From contig OZ034978.1 of the NCBI GenBank assembly GCA_964030785.1, forward strand, positions 5,155,001 through 5,219,000: a DNA stretch of 64,000 nt, given 5' to 3'. Both the position numbers and the translations under genes were made by a program. The number at the start of each line of letters is the position of its first letter. The stretch's first letter is position 1. Positions 32,301 to 44,574 of the stretch are shown one piece after another. The notes under the pieces are model-generated. The model ran no database searches, was not told the DNA's origin, and worked only from the letters and a program-made list of their open reading frames with translations. The DNA comes from Siderastrea siderea (lineage: Eukaryota; Cnidaria; Anthozoa; Scleractinia; Rhizangiidae).

Positions 32301-33920
32301 AGCCTGGGCCGCCTACGTTTATTTTTCTGGTAATAATCTCGTTTCAAATGAAATAGGAAAGTTTCTTTGGGAGAAATGGAGACAGATTACAATTTTTAAA
32401 AACAAGTCAAAAAATTGAAACTGTGCAGTTACGTTTTGATTTTCACATCGAGAAACTACATGATTACATTTTTGCCTTAGTTTCCACGAACTGATTTTCA
32501 ATTGTACTTCTTACCAGTTCGTATTTCTTACAAAAAGAGAATATTGAGAACGACAGTTTAACAAAGAGAGTCAGTTATGCTGAGATAGATTGAAGCCGGA
32601 CTGAAGAGTCCACATGTTCAATACACCAGGAGACTTTCCAGTAAGTGTTCCGCAATTTTCCCTGACAGCTTCAACGCCTGTCCATCATAGCCGTTTGCCG
32701 ATATGAGGGAACAGTGTCCCGCAGGAGGGAGTCACTAGACTGCAACATGTCTATGATGCGTATTTCTCCAGCAAATGTTTCTCAACACTTTTCATATTTA
32801 GCCCGTTTCCTCCAGCTTACGAAACCAAAATCAGTCAGCTACTGATCGTTGAATCCGTTCCTCCTGTATCTTTGGGAATGAACGTTGTGCAATCAATTGC
32901 AATTATTTACCCTTTCCATTTCGGAAATAAACCTTAATTTTTGCAACGTGCTTCCATTTGACCTGTGCGGGAAAAAATTGGAGCGGCACTTTCCTTGGAT
33001 GGGTAATGGTAAACCGTCTTACAAACGGAAATTCAAGATTTTGTCAAGTCTTGGGAGTTAATTTATAGGCACAGATTCCGCTCTAAAACCACTCAAGTAC
33101 AGTTGTGTTCCTCGAGCTCCTTTCTCCTCTTAATGATGGATTTAAAAAGTTTGCGATTGTTCTGATTGGACTTTCTTCGTGTTTATGAGCATTCCAACAC
33201 TGTAGGTCTTATTTCAGCTGTTTAGTTAAAGAGGGGCTACAAGGGAGTTTCAATTCATTTTTTTTTCTGAAATTCAAATGAAATACTTTTTATCGTACAC
33301 GAATTGCTCCTAGAACTAGAATATGAAGAGAAATAAATCGAATGATTTCAAATTCCTCAAAGAAAGAACAAACCAAAATCCGTTGCTGGCAATTTTTCCG
33401 AGAAACAAGAGGGTAACTTGAAAACAATAATTAGCCTTATTTTTCCAATTTGCTTTCTATTTCTAACTTAGCTATCCCCAGCCAAACACAATTACATTTT
33501 CAGAAAACTGATAGAGCAATTTTAAAAGAAACTCGTCCATCATTTTTGGGTATCCTTTGATTGCAATATCTCTTTAACCTTTTTTAAAGTAATCCTAAAA
33601 ATAGTCGACAGAGCCCCTTCAAGTTATTAAAACGTCTTCAACAGTGCATTAAGCTAACCGACCATTAACTTACATAAATTCGCTATTTTTTCCTTCTAAC
33701 TCAAACCATGCTCCTCTTAGGAATTAATTGTTAATTACAAGCTTTTCCCTTATTGTTCCTGTCCACCAAACAGCTACAAATTACATCTTTCTGTGGACAC
33801 ATCGTATAAAAAAATAAATTACGTGACCGAAGCACTTGTCCGGCCCTTTCCGCGGTTATTTGCCTAACAATTAAACATCCTTCCCTTGCTTTGCAAATTA
33901 GCCGTTAATTGCTTTTCCGC
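32301..33920. other. Array spacer downstream of the H2B-like gene, no gene seen
   Basis: This A/T-rich part of the unit is matched in copy 2 at 37610-39210. Divergence includes indels not preserving any frame, which argues against hidden coding sequence. It contains the CCTGTYCACC dispersed motif near 33750 and 33920. Confidence 0.5.
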
Positions 33921-34059
33921 CAATGTTCCTGTTCACCACACAGTTACAAATTACATTTTCCCGTTGCCACACCACAAAGTCTGGTTTTCTAAGAACGTCT
34001 ACGCTTTACCCTAGGTCAGGAAATTCAAAACAACTTCGTTTTACCTTGGCTCGTGAAGA

Positions 34060-34510
34060 TGCGGTTTTAAATGTGGGGTATGTGGATAAACTTGCCGAAG
34101 TGCCCGTGATTATCACCGCCCCGGGCAGTACTTCCAGAAAATTCAGTGGGTGCGGGCGTGCTGCATGTGCACTCCTTGAAACCTATGCTCTATTTAAGAC
34201 CAAAATGAGTGATTTTTCCTACCCTATGTCAGACCTGACCCAAAATTCGATGCCCTATCATGTTTTAGACCTCCCCAGGAAGTGCTTCAGTTTGCATAGA
34301 CGGTTGAGAAGGCTTCAAATTTCCGCTATTAGTTAAAATACACTTCTTAATAGAAGGTTATTAGTAAAACAAGTAGCTTCTTCTTAAAACTTTTCCCAAT
34401 TCCAGACCAGATCGCACATTAACCTTACCCTAAAAACAATCTATACCCTATTTTAGATTTAAACAGCTGGTAACATACCCTTTGACGCCCCACATAGCTA
34501 TCTAACTTAT
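34060..34510. repeat. Degenerate MITE related to 15329-15795
   Basis: Words such as CTACCCTATGTCAGACCTGA, CCCAAAATTCGATGCCCTAT and ATACCCTATTTTAGAT are the degraded inverse of the TAGTCTGGGATAGGGT words in the 15.3-kb MITE. Copy 2 of the array has the same remnant at 39350-39800. Confidence 0.6.
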
Positions 34511-34699
34511 CTAAGGGATGCATGGAGTAACCCCTTCCCTGGGCTCACCGTTAATTAAACAAAAGTTATTGGTGTAATGCTGTTTCTTGCAGTGCTGTTT
34601 ATTATGCTGTACAAGGTGACTCTGTGACCACTCATGGTCAAACGAATTCAAAGTTATCTCAATTCTTCCCTGTTGTGCAATGTATTAATCTATACGAGG

Positions 34700-34815
34700 T
34701 GGATCTACCTTGCTTGACTCTGATGATGTTTTTCACTCAGCTTGTCGAAACGTTAGTCAATGTGTTTGCAAACAGTCCTTCTCTGGACTACACTCACCCG
34801 GATGATCATCATTTT
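34700..34815. repeat. Repeat end with GTCGAAACGTTAGTCAATGT and ACTCACCCGGATGATCAT
   Basis: The same sequence is at about 40010-40105 in array copy 2. From memory, GTCGAAACGT-x-AGTCA followed by CACCCGGA-x-GATCA occurs at ends of retroelements in cnidarian genomes, perhaps Penelope-like. The link is uncertain. Confidence 0.45.
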
Positions 34816-36709
34816 TTTTAATTACCAACTTATGATATGACTCCTGGGCTCACTCAAGTCTGTGGATGAAGTCATAAAGTGTGAACATTCAAAGGAAAGC
34901 TATTCGAGTTATTTTCTGGCGTCCGGTTTATAACGTTGTAGAAGGTGAATCTAACTTTGGGGGTTGGAAGTCCAAAAATGTGACTTCGCAAAAGAAAACT
35001 TTATTTACAGCGCATTTTGATTGTCTTTAGCTTCGAACTTCCGTTCGCTTCGTGGAGCGTGAAGAGATTTATTATCGCCTCACAGGAAACTTGAAAACAG
35101 GTTCTTTCTTGTAGCACGCAGTGGATAAGAATGTGAAGGTCTGGTATTCAGTATCGAGGAAGAGTATGTTGAACAATCCAAGAAAGCTTTGTCTTAAATA
35201 CGCTCAACAGTGCGTTGAGCGACATTTCTGAGTGCAAGAATGAACTTGAGTATCGAACACAATGTACATGATGTATTTACAAGATTGGAATCCTGCCTCC
35301 AAGCGAACAGAAGTGAATAGCGCTCTTGTTTATCAAATTAGGCTTTACTAGCTAAGGACTAGATCCATACAGAATTTAACTGTTGGGTCAAAATGATACG
35401 AATTAACGCTTCTAGAAAAGAACGCGTCCTAAATTAACGTGAAAGTTTTAATTTCGTGTTAATTTCATGGATTTCAATCACGGATTTTCTATTTTTACTC
35501 TATGTAGGCCATTTAATTCAAGTAGTCTATTTGGTAGTCTATCAGGGTGGTCCCTGGACAGAGCGTTGAGGGAAATGTTTTGCGCGGAAATTTTACCAGT
35601 GACTGATTTGTTCTCTACGAGCAACTCACTTACTTCTTTCAATCCCGAGAGCACAGATCAGTAAACTGGAAAAAATTACAAATTTCGAGTCTCAAAATAA
35701 TGAAAAACAAATAGCATTACAAGAAAGTACTGTTCAGCAGCTTCGTGAATGGTCACACAACATTTAAGGATTTCATCCACACACTCAAAAGTAAGAACCA
35801 CCTTGAACACCATAATAAACAGCACCACAGGAAAGTACTGCTCAGTGGCTCTCATTTGAATGGTCACACTTCAGGATTTTATCCGCAGATTCATAACCTA
35901 ACGATTTTATCACCAGATGAAAACGATAGAATCAACTTGCACTTCACTGATTAAACAGCACCACAGGAAAGTACTGCTTAGTAGCAAACGGATTCAGTCG
36001 AGCCGCGAGTGTGGTCACGACTCTAGCTGCTCGACACGCGCGCACGTTTCAACGCGGCTGGCGATTTTCGCGCTCGCTCGTCCCTTGACTATCCCAGAGC
36101 GGAAAGAGAGACTACTCGTAGTTGACCGACATGGTTGAATCCTCTTTGTTGAACGATGTGACCAAACATTTGGTCACATTGTTGTGTCAGCATATAAACG
36201 AATTCAACGTTGCAATATTAAAGAAATGTTGGATCGAAAGTTTTTCGTTTCAACACCTTTCAACATGATTTAACACATACATATCCACCATCACTCAACA
36301 AGGTAGCCAAACATGTGCAACATTGAATTCACTAGTGATGGACGTTGTTGAATGTTTAAGAAAATTTTGGATCCGTTTTTCTGGGACCTCATTAGGTTTC
36401 AAGCTTGAAATGTTGTGTTACGTGACACTGTCACGCAAACTTAACATCTAGCGGAAGTAAATTTAAAGTGGTGTTTCATTGCATGCGTAAAGAAAGTACA
36501 GTTCTTATTGGCCGTACTGGTTTTCTCTTGTACTGACTGAGAAGAAATACACGGTCACTCAAACTTCAGAACTTGACTAAATCTATTTTCAGTACTTTGC
36601 AAATAGCCGGTGCATTCTATTTATCAGGCTCGGAAGTGATCGAAATACTCCAATCGTATCCATCTTGGTGACCTTTGCGGTTTTCCTTTTAGGTGTTTTG
36701 CCAAATTAA

Positions 36710-36774
36710 CCAATCAGAGATGTGACATTTCGATCCTACGAAATTTGATCTTTTAGAACTTCAGACTATAAATA
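36710..36774 (+). promoter_or_regulatory. CCAAT box and TATA box of H2B-like gene copy 2
   Basis: CCAATCA at 36710-36716 and TATAAATA at 36767-36774 keep exactly the spacing seen in copy 1, while flanking spacer DNA has diverged. The predicted leader is again about 30 nt. Confidence 0.8.
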
Positions 36775-36825
36775 GCGCACAGTGCGATATCGACGGGACT
36801 CCAATTGATCCGGAGAAGAGATAGA

Positions 36826-37080
36826 ATGGGAGATAAAGACAATTCGAAACGTTCAAAGCGGCATAAGACGACGACCGACGACAGTACAGAAGTTATGGAC
36901 GTTATAAAGTCGTTCGTTAACGGATACTTTATGCGTCAGGCTAAAGATGCCTTGAAACTAGCGCGGGAAACTAACAACATGAACTCCCCAGAAATCCAAA
37001 TGACCGTAAGGCTAATTTTAGCCCAAGAGCTTGAGAAGTTTAAGGAACGGGTAAAGCCAAGTTCAAGCAGTCGTGAGTGA
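36826..37080 (+). CDS. Short histone H2B-like protein, copy 2 (84 aa)
   Basis: The frame has the same length and architecture as the copy at 31516. Six residues differ: D6N, M16T, A17T, E18D, I61V and G82S. Five of the six lie in the N- or C-terminal extensions and only the conservative I61V is in the histone fold. The alpha-2 SFVN signature, the EIQ and RL residues of alpha-3 and the EL-x-K motif are unchanged. Both copies are intact, so both may be expressed. As in copy 1, helix alpha-1 and most of the tail of canonical H2B are absent. Confidence 0.88.
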   Translation: MGDKDNSKRSKRHKTTTDDSTEVMDVIKSFVNGYFMRQAKDALKLARETNNMNSPEIQMTVRLILAQELEKFKERVKPSSSSRE

Positions 37081-37107
37081 GGCGGGCTCGACCCACTTAC
37101 AAAAAAC

Positions 37108-37123
37108 GGCTCTTCTAGGAGCC
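37108..37123 (+). terminator. Histone 3' stem-loop of H2B-like gene copy 2
   Basis: GGCTCTTCTAGGAGCC followed by ACCA is identical to copy 1, starting 27 nt after the stop. Upstream spacer bases (CGGCCCACG versus CGACCCACT) have diverged while the stem-loop has not. Confidence 0.93.
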
Positions 37124-40100
37124 ACCAGAACTGTCAAAAGTCACTGATCAATGCTGATTTATTGCGTGATTTGAATTCAATTTGTGTACATGCAGTTTGC
37201 CGTCTATCGGCCTGATCCCGGGCCGGGACTCTCATATGTAAGGGACGGGAATGCTCGTCGGAAAATTAGAATTGAAAGCCTAAAGGAGACCAATCTGGGC
37301 GTGGCTCAGGCGTTATTTTCACCCATAAGGGCTCTTTTCATAAATCATAGGGCTATGACGAAATATAGAAATAGGCAAAATATAGCCTGCCAAAATTTTA
37401 ATAGCATTTTTCAACTGAGTTGAAAAGTAAATTGGCCACGGTATAGAAATTGAAAGCTGACGTTTAGCCCTTGGTATGTCCTCGTCATAAATCCAAACTT
37501 TCGCGCTTCACACCGACGCAGCACCACAGTTTCTTTAGAAGCTAACCCATGTATATTTAGACTAAAATTTGAACTGAAATTGTGCATTTTCCATCTCATT
37601 TCGTGAGCCTAGCCACCTGCGTTTATTTTTCTGGTAAAAATCTCGTTTCAAATGAAATAGGAAGGCTTCTTTGGGAGAAATGGAGACAGATTACAATTTA
37701 ACAAGTCAAAAAATTGAAACTGTGCAGTTACGTTTTGATTTTCACATCGAGAAACTACATGATTACATTTTTGCCTTAGTTTCCAAGAACTGATTTTCAA
37801 TCGTAATCCTTACCAGTTCGTATTTCTTACAAAAAGAGAATATTGAGAACGACAGTTTAACAAAGAGAGTCAGTTATGCTGACATAGATTGAAGACGGAC
37901 TGTAGAGTCCACATGTTCAATACACCAGGAGACTTTCCAGTAAGTGTTCCGTAATTTTCTCTCACAGCTTCAACGCCTGTCCATCATAACTGTTTGTCGA
38001 TATGAGGGAACAGTGTCCCGCAGGAGGGAGTCACTAGACTGCAACATGTCTATGATGCGTATTTCTCCAGCAAATGTTTCTCAACACTTTTCATATTTAG
38101 CCCGTTTCCTCCAGCTTACGAAACCAAAATCAGTCAGCTACTGATCGTTGAATCCGTTCCTCCTGTATCTTTGGGATTGAACGTTGTGCATTCAGTTACA
38201 ATTATTTACCCTTTCCATTTCGGAGATGCTTCAATTTGACCTGTGCGGGAAAAAATTGGAGCAGCACTTTCCTTGGATGGGTAATGGTAAACCGTCTTAC
38301 AAACCGAAATTCAAGATTTTGTCAAGTCTTGGGCAGTTAATTTATAGGCACAGATTCCGCTCTAAAAGCACTCAAGTACAGTTGCGTTCCTCGAGCTCCT
38401 TTCTCCTCTTAATGATGGATTTAAAAAAATGTGCGATTGTTCTGATTGGACTTTCTTCGTGTTTATGAGCATTCCAACACTGTAGGTCTTATTTCAGCTG
38501 TTTAGTTTAAGAGGGGCTACATGGGAGTTTCAATTCATTTTTTTTCTGAAATTCAAATGAAATACTTTTTGTCGTACACGAATTGCTCCTAGAACTAGAA
38601 CATGAAGAGAAACAAATCGAATGATTTCGAATTCCTCAAAGAAAGAACAAACCAAAATCCATTTCTGGCAATTTTTCCGAGAAACAAGAGGGTAACTTAA
38701 AACAATAATTAGCCTAATTTTTCTAATTTGCTTTCCATTTCTAACTTAGCTACCCGCAGCCAAACACAATTACATTTTCAGAAAACTGATAGAGTAATTT
38801 TAAAAGAAACTCGTCCATCATTTTTGGGTATCCTTTGATTGCAATATCTCTTTAACCTTTTTTAAAGTAATCCTAAAAATAGTCGACAGAGCCCATTTAA
38901 GTTATTAAAACGTTTTCAACAGTGCATTAAGCTGACCGACCATTAACTTACATAAATTCGCTATGTTTTCCTTCTAACTCAAACCATGCTCCTCTTAGGA
39001 ATTAATTGTTAATTACAAGCTTTTCCCTTATTGTTCCTGTCCACCAAACAGCTACAAACTACATCTTCCTGTGGACACATCGTATCATTCGCCATCGTAT
39101 AAAAAAATAAATTTCGTGACCGAAGCACTTGTCCGGCCCTTTCCGCGGTTATTTGCCTAACAATTAAACATCCTTCCCTTGCTTTGCAAATTAGCCGTTA
39201 ATTGCTTTTCCGCCAATGTTCCTGTTCACCACACAGTTACAAATTACATTTTCCCGTTGCCACACCACAAAGTCTGGTTTTTTAAGAACGTCTACGCTTT
39301 AGCCTAGGTCAGGAAATTCAAAACAACTTCGTTTTACCTTGGCTCGTGAAGATGCGGTTTTAAATGTGGGGTATGTGGATAAACTTGCCGAAGTGCCGGT
39401 GATCATCACCGCCCCGGGCAGTACTTCCAGAAAATTCAGTGGGTGGGGTGTACTGTGCAATCCTTGAAACCCTTGCTATATTTAAAACCAATGAGTGATT
39501 TTCCCTACCCTATGTCAGACCTGACCCAAAATTCGATGCCCTATTTTATACCTGCCCAGGAAGTGCTTCAGTTTGCATAGACGATTGAGAAGGCTTCAAA
39601 TTTCCGCTATTAATTAAAATACACTTCTTAATAGAAGATTATTAATTAAAAAAAATGGCTTCTTCTAAAAACTATTCCCAATTCCAGACCAGATCGCACA
39701 AACCTTACCCTAAAAAAAATCTATACCCTATTTTAGATTTGAACGGCTCGTAAACCATACCTTAACATACCCTTTGACGCCCCACATAGCTATCTAACTT
39801 ATATAAGGGATGGAGTAACCCCTTCCCTGGGCTCACCGTTAATTAAACAAAAGTTATTGGTGTAGTGCTGTTTCTTGCGGTACTGTTTATTATGCTGTAC
39901 AAGGTGACTCTGTGACCACTCATGGTCAAACGAATTCAAAGCTATTAAAATCACTTCTTCCCTGTTGTGCAATGTATTAATCTATACGAGGTGGATCTAA
40001 CTTGCTTGACTCTGATGATGACTTCCGCTCAGCTTGTCGAAACGTTAGTCAATGTCTTCACAAACAGTCCTTCTCTGGACTACACTCACCCGGATGATCA

Positions 40101-40350
40101 TACTTTTTTTTACAATTACCGACTTATGATATGACTCCTGGGTTCACTCAAGTCTGTGGATGAAATCATGAAGTGTTAACATTCAAAGGAAAGCTATTCG
40201 AGTTATTTTCTGGCGTGCGGTTTAGTTGTAGAAGGTGAATCTAACTTTGGGGATTTGAAGTCCAAAAATGTGACTTCGCAAAAGAAAACTTTATTTACAG
40301 TGCATTTTAAACAGAAACTTTGTAATTGTCTTTAGTTTCGAACTTCCGTG

Positions 40351-41415
40351 CGCCTCGTGGAACGTGAAGAGATTTATTATCGCCTGACAGGAAACTTGTA
40401 AACAAGTCTTTCTTGTACCACGCTGCGGATAAGAATGTGAAGGTCTGGTATTCAGTATCGAGGAAGAGTATGTTGAACAATCCAAGAAAACTTTGTCTTA
40501 AATACGCTCAACAGTGCGTTGAGCGACATTTCTGAGGGCAAGAATGAACCTGAAGTATCGAACACAATGTACATGTATTACAAGATTGGAATCCTGCCTC
40601 CAAGCGAATGGAAGTGAATAGCGCTCTTGTTTATCACATTAGGCTTTACTAGCTAAGGACTAGATCCATGCAGAATTTACCGGGTCAAAATGATACAAAC
40701 TAACGCTTCTAGAAAAGAACGCGTCCTAAATTAACGTGAATGTTTTAATTTCGTGTTAATTTCATGGATTTCAATCATGGATTTTCTATTTTTACTCTGG
40801 GTAGCCCATTTAATTCAAGTAGTCTATTTGGTAGTCTAGAAAGGGTGGTCCCTGGACAGAACGTTCAAGGAAATGTTTTGCGCGGAAATTTTACCAGTGA
40901 CTGATTTGTTCTCTACGAGCAGCTCACTTACTTCTTTCACTCCCGAGAGCGGAGATCAGTAAACTTAAAAAATTACAAATTTCAGGTCTCAAATAATGAA
41001 AAACAAATAGCACTACAAGAAAGCCGTTCAGCAGCTTCGTGAATGGTCACACAACATTTAAGGATTTCATCCACAGACTCAAAAGTAAGAACCACCTTGA
41101 ACACCATAATAAACAGCACCACAGGAAAGTGCTGCTCAGTGGCTCTCATTTGAATGGTCACACTTCAGGATTTTATCTGCAGATTCATAACCTAGAACCA
41201 TCCTGTACAGGATAACGAAACAATACCTCAAGTATTGCTCAGAAGCTTGTCATTTGAATCGCCACACTTAACGATTCGATCAACAGATAAAAACAATAGA
41301 ATCAACTTGTACTTCACTGATTAAACAGCACCACAGGAAAGTACTGCTCAGTAGCTTTCATTTGAATAGTCGCACCTTAAGACTTCATCCACAGAGACAA
41401 AAATTAGAACCACTT
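40351..41415. repeat. Tandem array unit, copy 3 (truncated)
   Basis: The match to copies 1 and 2 starts at CGTGGAACGTGAAGAGATT and runs through the minisatellite to about 41415, then stops. The truncated copy therefore lacks the SINE-like piece, the H2B-like gene and everything beyond. The minisatellite at the breakpoint is a plausible site of unequal exchange. Confidence 0.9.
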
Positions 41416-42219
41416 TAATTTATTCAAGTTTTGACTTTGGGAAGGAAACTGTGGTGGCTACTAATTGTCATGCTTCATTCCGCACTACAGGGTGTATGCA
41501 GTTAGTTTCGTTTCCGGCCATTTGAATAGCTGCCTCGAGACGCGGCTCAGATATTTTTCCGCTATCATTCCTGTTCACCAAACGTTTACTAATTACATCT
41601 TCCTATTGCCACAAAGTATTGTTTTCCTATAACTTCCTGTGTAAAGGCTTCCAGTCAAGACCTTATGACAGCTTGAAATGTCAGCCGTTTCTTCGATCGC
41701 CTTCGCTCACGAGGCGAATTCACATAGCTTGGCTATAAAACTGCCGGTTAAAGATTGACGCTAATCTGGGGATAGCTGAACCCTGCTTTGAAAAACCGCA
41801 CCCAACAGTCTGCCTCGATTAAATTGCCGGGATCCTGACAAACCCGGCCGTTATTTTTCAAGTGTAATAACCTGGGCAAACAGTTTTTCGCTTCTAAATC
41901 TCGTCTTAACCTGGGTGCCGGATGTTATTTTCTTTCATCTCCTGCTCAACCTCTGGTGCGGTTGATATCTATTTTCTTCGCTATGTCGGGGATTTCGTTA
42001 TACCTTCCGAAGTTCGTTACATGGGGGTTCTGTTCCATACATTTGGCTGTAACTTTAGCCATGTTTTAGAATATCGTTCGTTCTACTGTATTGTCGGCAT
42101 TTTAATTACCCACATTTGAAGCTGGTACTAAGTTCAGTTTTTCACTTCAGCAACCAGTAATAATTTCACCTTCTCGGAAGGCGAGTTAGTGGTAAGGCGC
42201 TGGCAATGGAAAAAGTTGA
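41416..42219. other. Stretch after the array, no gene recognised
   Basis: It contains one copy of the dispersed motif at about 41556-41640 (TATCATTCCTGTTCACCAAA) and a GC-rich piece at about 41770-41870 like 10985-11165. The 65-codon frame at 41922-42119 has no domain. Confidence 0.4.
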
Positions 42220-42809
42220 TACCGTATTTTCTCAATTTAACGCCGGACCCCGAATAAACGCCGGGTTCAAATAAATGCCGGGACTACGGGGCCGAGTTTA
42301 AAATAAACGCCCCCGGCGTTTATTCGGGGTCCCAGCGTTTATTTGAGGTCCCGGCTTTTATTGGAGATGGGTATATTTAATGGGGATTATGTGTCGTAAC
42401 TGCATACTGGTTCTCTTTCTACTATTTTATTTGAATTTATCGCCTTATTCTATATTGCTTGCACAATACGTTTGCTGTCGAGCAGTTGCCGATATACTTC
42501 CTCCGTGTTTCGCGAAGAAATGTGACGCTGAGAAGAGTTCAACTGTTCTTGTCAGTGATGTTTTTTGATTAATGACCTACCTGATTCACTGAGAGAAGAC
42601 AAAGTTGGTAACATCGTTTCACATTTTTTAACGTTTTTGGATCTTAATTGAACAAACCTCCAGTACTGATGATAAAAATAAATGGTTGAAAAATGCACTT
42701 AATAAATAAACGCCAGGCGCCGAATAAACGCCGGGTTCGAATAAACGCCGGGTCTACGAGGTCCAGTTTTAAATAAACGCCCCCGGCGTTTAATCGAGAA
42801 AATACGGTA
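42220..42809. mobile_element. Non-autonomous element with ACCGTATTTTCTC inverted ends
   Basis: The left end ACCGTATTTTCTCAATTTAA and the right end (inverse of AATCGAGAAAATACGGT) are inverted repeats next to TA. Inside each end lie several AATAAACGCCGGG words, and the left end holds a second internal palindrome around CCCCCGGCGTTTATTCGGGG. The central 330 bp has a 62-codon frame of unknown nature. No transposase is seen. Confidence 0.8.
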
Positions 42810-43963
42810 CACCCGTTAGCGAAACCTTAAAGAATGCAGAAAGGGTACTCTTAGCTGCTTCATAAACACGATAACAAAAAAAAAAAAAAAGAAGAAACAC
42901 AGGAGTGCTGGGGTAACCGACTTGTTAGCACTGGGACTACGCGTCTTGCATAGACTACGTCTCTCTTTCCGCTCAGGGATAGTCGAGGAAAACGAACGAG
43001 AGATTTTCGATATCAATCGATTAATTGTTATTGATTGCCATCGACTGCCATTGGTTATCGATTTCATCGATTAGTCAGGCCGGGAAATGAGGTAAAGTAG
43101 AGTGAAATGCCTCATCTGGAGTAGATCTCGTATTTGTTCCACTAAGAACAAAAACAAATGATCGAAAAAATGAAAACTGAAAAAAAAAGGCTACCGACCG
43201 AAATTTTTTCGTGACGGAGACGGTGATTCATCAACCAACATACCAAACATACTAAAAATCCGTCAGTTTCTATGGTACTGAAAGTTCAGAAACAAAATTC
43301 ACGATTTGAGCTCGAAGGCCGTAAAAGCCTTGCTAGAAAGCTGATTCGGAGACCCGTTTACACAATAGAAGATTGCGGATTTGAAAGTATTCGACTACTA
43401 AGTTTTCACTTTTTGATCTGATTGGGATTCGTGATGCAATCATGATAGTTTCGACCCCGGATTCTAGTGTAAGCTTAGCCTTAGCCTGGATCGGCCTGTG
43501 TTAGATAGCTTGTCGTGCCACTCCTCGGAACAGTGTGAAGACGGAATTACTCCGAAGCAGAAAACAATGAGAGATCATGGAGAGTGAGATTTAGAACCTG
43601 CTGAAAAGACTGGCCACTTTTTCTTTAGAAACTTCTTCTTCGCACTCAAATGTAGTGAAGGATCCTTCTAACTCCGACTGAGCACCAAATCTAGCTCCTA
43701 GCGCACCAAAGCTATTCGTTGCACCAAAGCTATTCGTTATTTCTCAGTGTCAAAGCGATGCATTCTAAACATCTTTTCTTCCTATGCAGATGAGTTCTGT
43801 TTGCTAGTCAAACAGGAAGACAAAATTAAACGACGAAGCGTAAGGTGGACTTCTTTGCGGTCAGTTGTTCGAATAGCCTCCCACGCAGTCGTTTATAAGG
43901 GAGTCATATTACCCTCCTCCCCTTGTGCGGGGACGCTATTGTTCCAAAGGCACCAGAGCTTAC
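42810..43963 (-). other. Probable intron of the receptor gene downstream of the loop exon
   Basis: The donor GTAAGC at 43963-43958 opens this stretch on the minus strand. The TM4 exon should lie at lower coordinates, but I could not find a frame with the conserved Asp-Arg and hydrophobic helix preceded by an acceptor. It contains a poly-A run (42877-42890) and the inverse SINE-like word near 42961. Confidence 0.45.
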
Positions 43964-44326
43964 CGTATCGATAAGTTGGGACTTGGGAAAAAAGCGATTG
44001 AAGCTTAGAAAACCAGTGAGTTCTGTCTTCATTTTTCGCGCGATCATTTTCTGATTCATCGTTGACCGTAATGACAGTAGGGGCAGCTGAAGGCTTCTGT
44101 GCCTTCTTCTCCACGTCTGCTAAGTCAACATCAACCTCCTCTGTTTTCACGCCGGCAACTGAACGCCTTTCTGCCTTCCTCTCTTCGTCTGCCAGCTCAA
44201 CGACAGCCTCCTCTGTTGGCATATCTGGGTGTTCTACATCAGCTTCGGACTGTGCTGGTGAGGGTGGGGAACTTTGAAACTTGTGGCGTTGCCTCCTTCC
44301 TCCGCAGAATACAAACCTGTTCAAAA
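43964..44326 (-). CDS. Cys-loop receptor gene: intracellular-loop exon
   Basis: The acceptor TTATTTCAG precedes 44326 and the donor GTAAGC follows 43964. The exon is 363 bp with phase 1 on both sides. It completes a valine codon with the upstream exon and continues LNRFVFCGGRRQRHK, the membrane-proximal start of the M3-M4 loop. The rest is acidic and Pro/Ser-rich with a repeated unit (VVELADEERKAERRS versus VDVDLADVEKKAQKPS), then ENDRAKNEDRTHWFSKLQ leading toward M4. The low-complexity, poorly conserved loop is normal for nicotinic-type subunits. Confidence 0.82.
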
Positions 44327-44574
44327 CTGAAATAAAATGATATTCTGTTGCCTTCCGCTATCCATACAGCTGAGCACTGACTCAGTTTTGAACTTGACAC
44401 AGAATTCTGAAACCTTGAGGCCACTCCCTCATTAACTTCCAATCAAGCAATGACATCCTATACTTGTGGTGATCAAACTCAAAATACTTCTTTGTTATCG
44501 GTTTTTTTTAGCGTTTTTGGCCTTGGACGTGCACAAAATAGCTAGAAACATAAGTTAACTTTAGTCTGTCATAC

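Larger units (their letters stand above)
29653..35052. repeat. Tandem array unit, copy 1 (about 5.4 kb)
   Basis: The unit opens CGTGGAGCGTGAAGAGATT and is followed 5.4 kb later by the same sequence starting copy 2. In order it contains a 108-bp-period minisatellite, a GC-rich SINE-like piece (30655-30810), the H2B-like gene, a dispersed repeat (31870-32300), two copies of a CCTGTYCACC motif and a degenerate MITE (34060-34510). The copies differ by scattered substitutions and small indels, so duplication is not brand new. Confidence 0.92.
35053..40350. repeat. Tandem array unit, copy 2 (about 5.3 kb)
   Basis: Copy 2 repeats copy 1 end to end, including the minisatellite (one period shorter), the promoter, the H2B-like gene and its stem-loop, the dispersed repeats and the MITE remnant. 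It is flanked by CGTGGAGCGTGAAGAGATT at its start and CGTGGAACGTGAAGAGATT starting copy 3. Confidence 0.92.

Noticed and set aside
33923..34336. 137-codon plus-strand frame in array copy 1
   Set aside because: The corresponding region in copy 2 has frame-breaking indels, and much of it is MITE remnant.
29653..41415. A standard histone gene cluster
   Set aside because: No H2A, H3, H4 or H1 frame is visible in the units; only the short H2B-like gene is present.
43000..43960. TM4 exon of the receptor gene
   Set aside because: I looked on the minus strand for an acceptor followed by a frame with the conserved Asp-Arg and a hydrophobic helix, and found no convincing candidate. It may lie further left or be missing.
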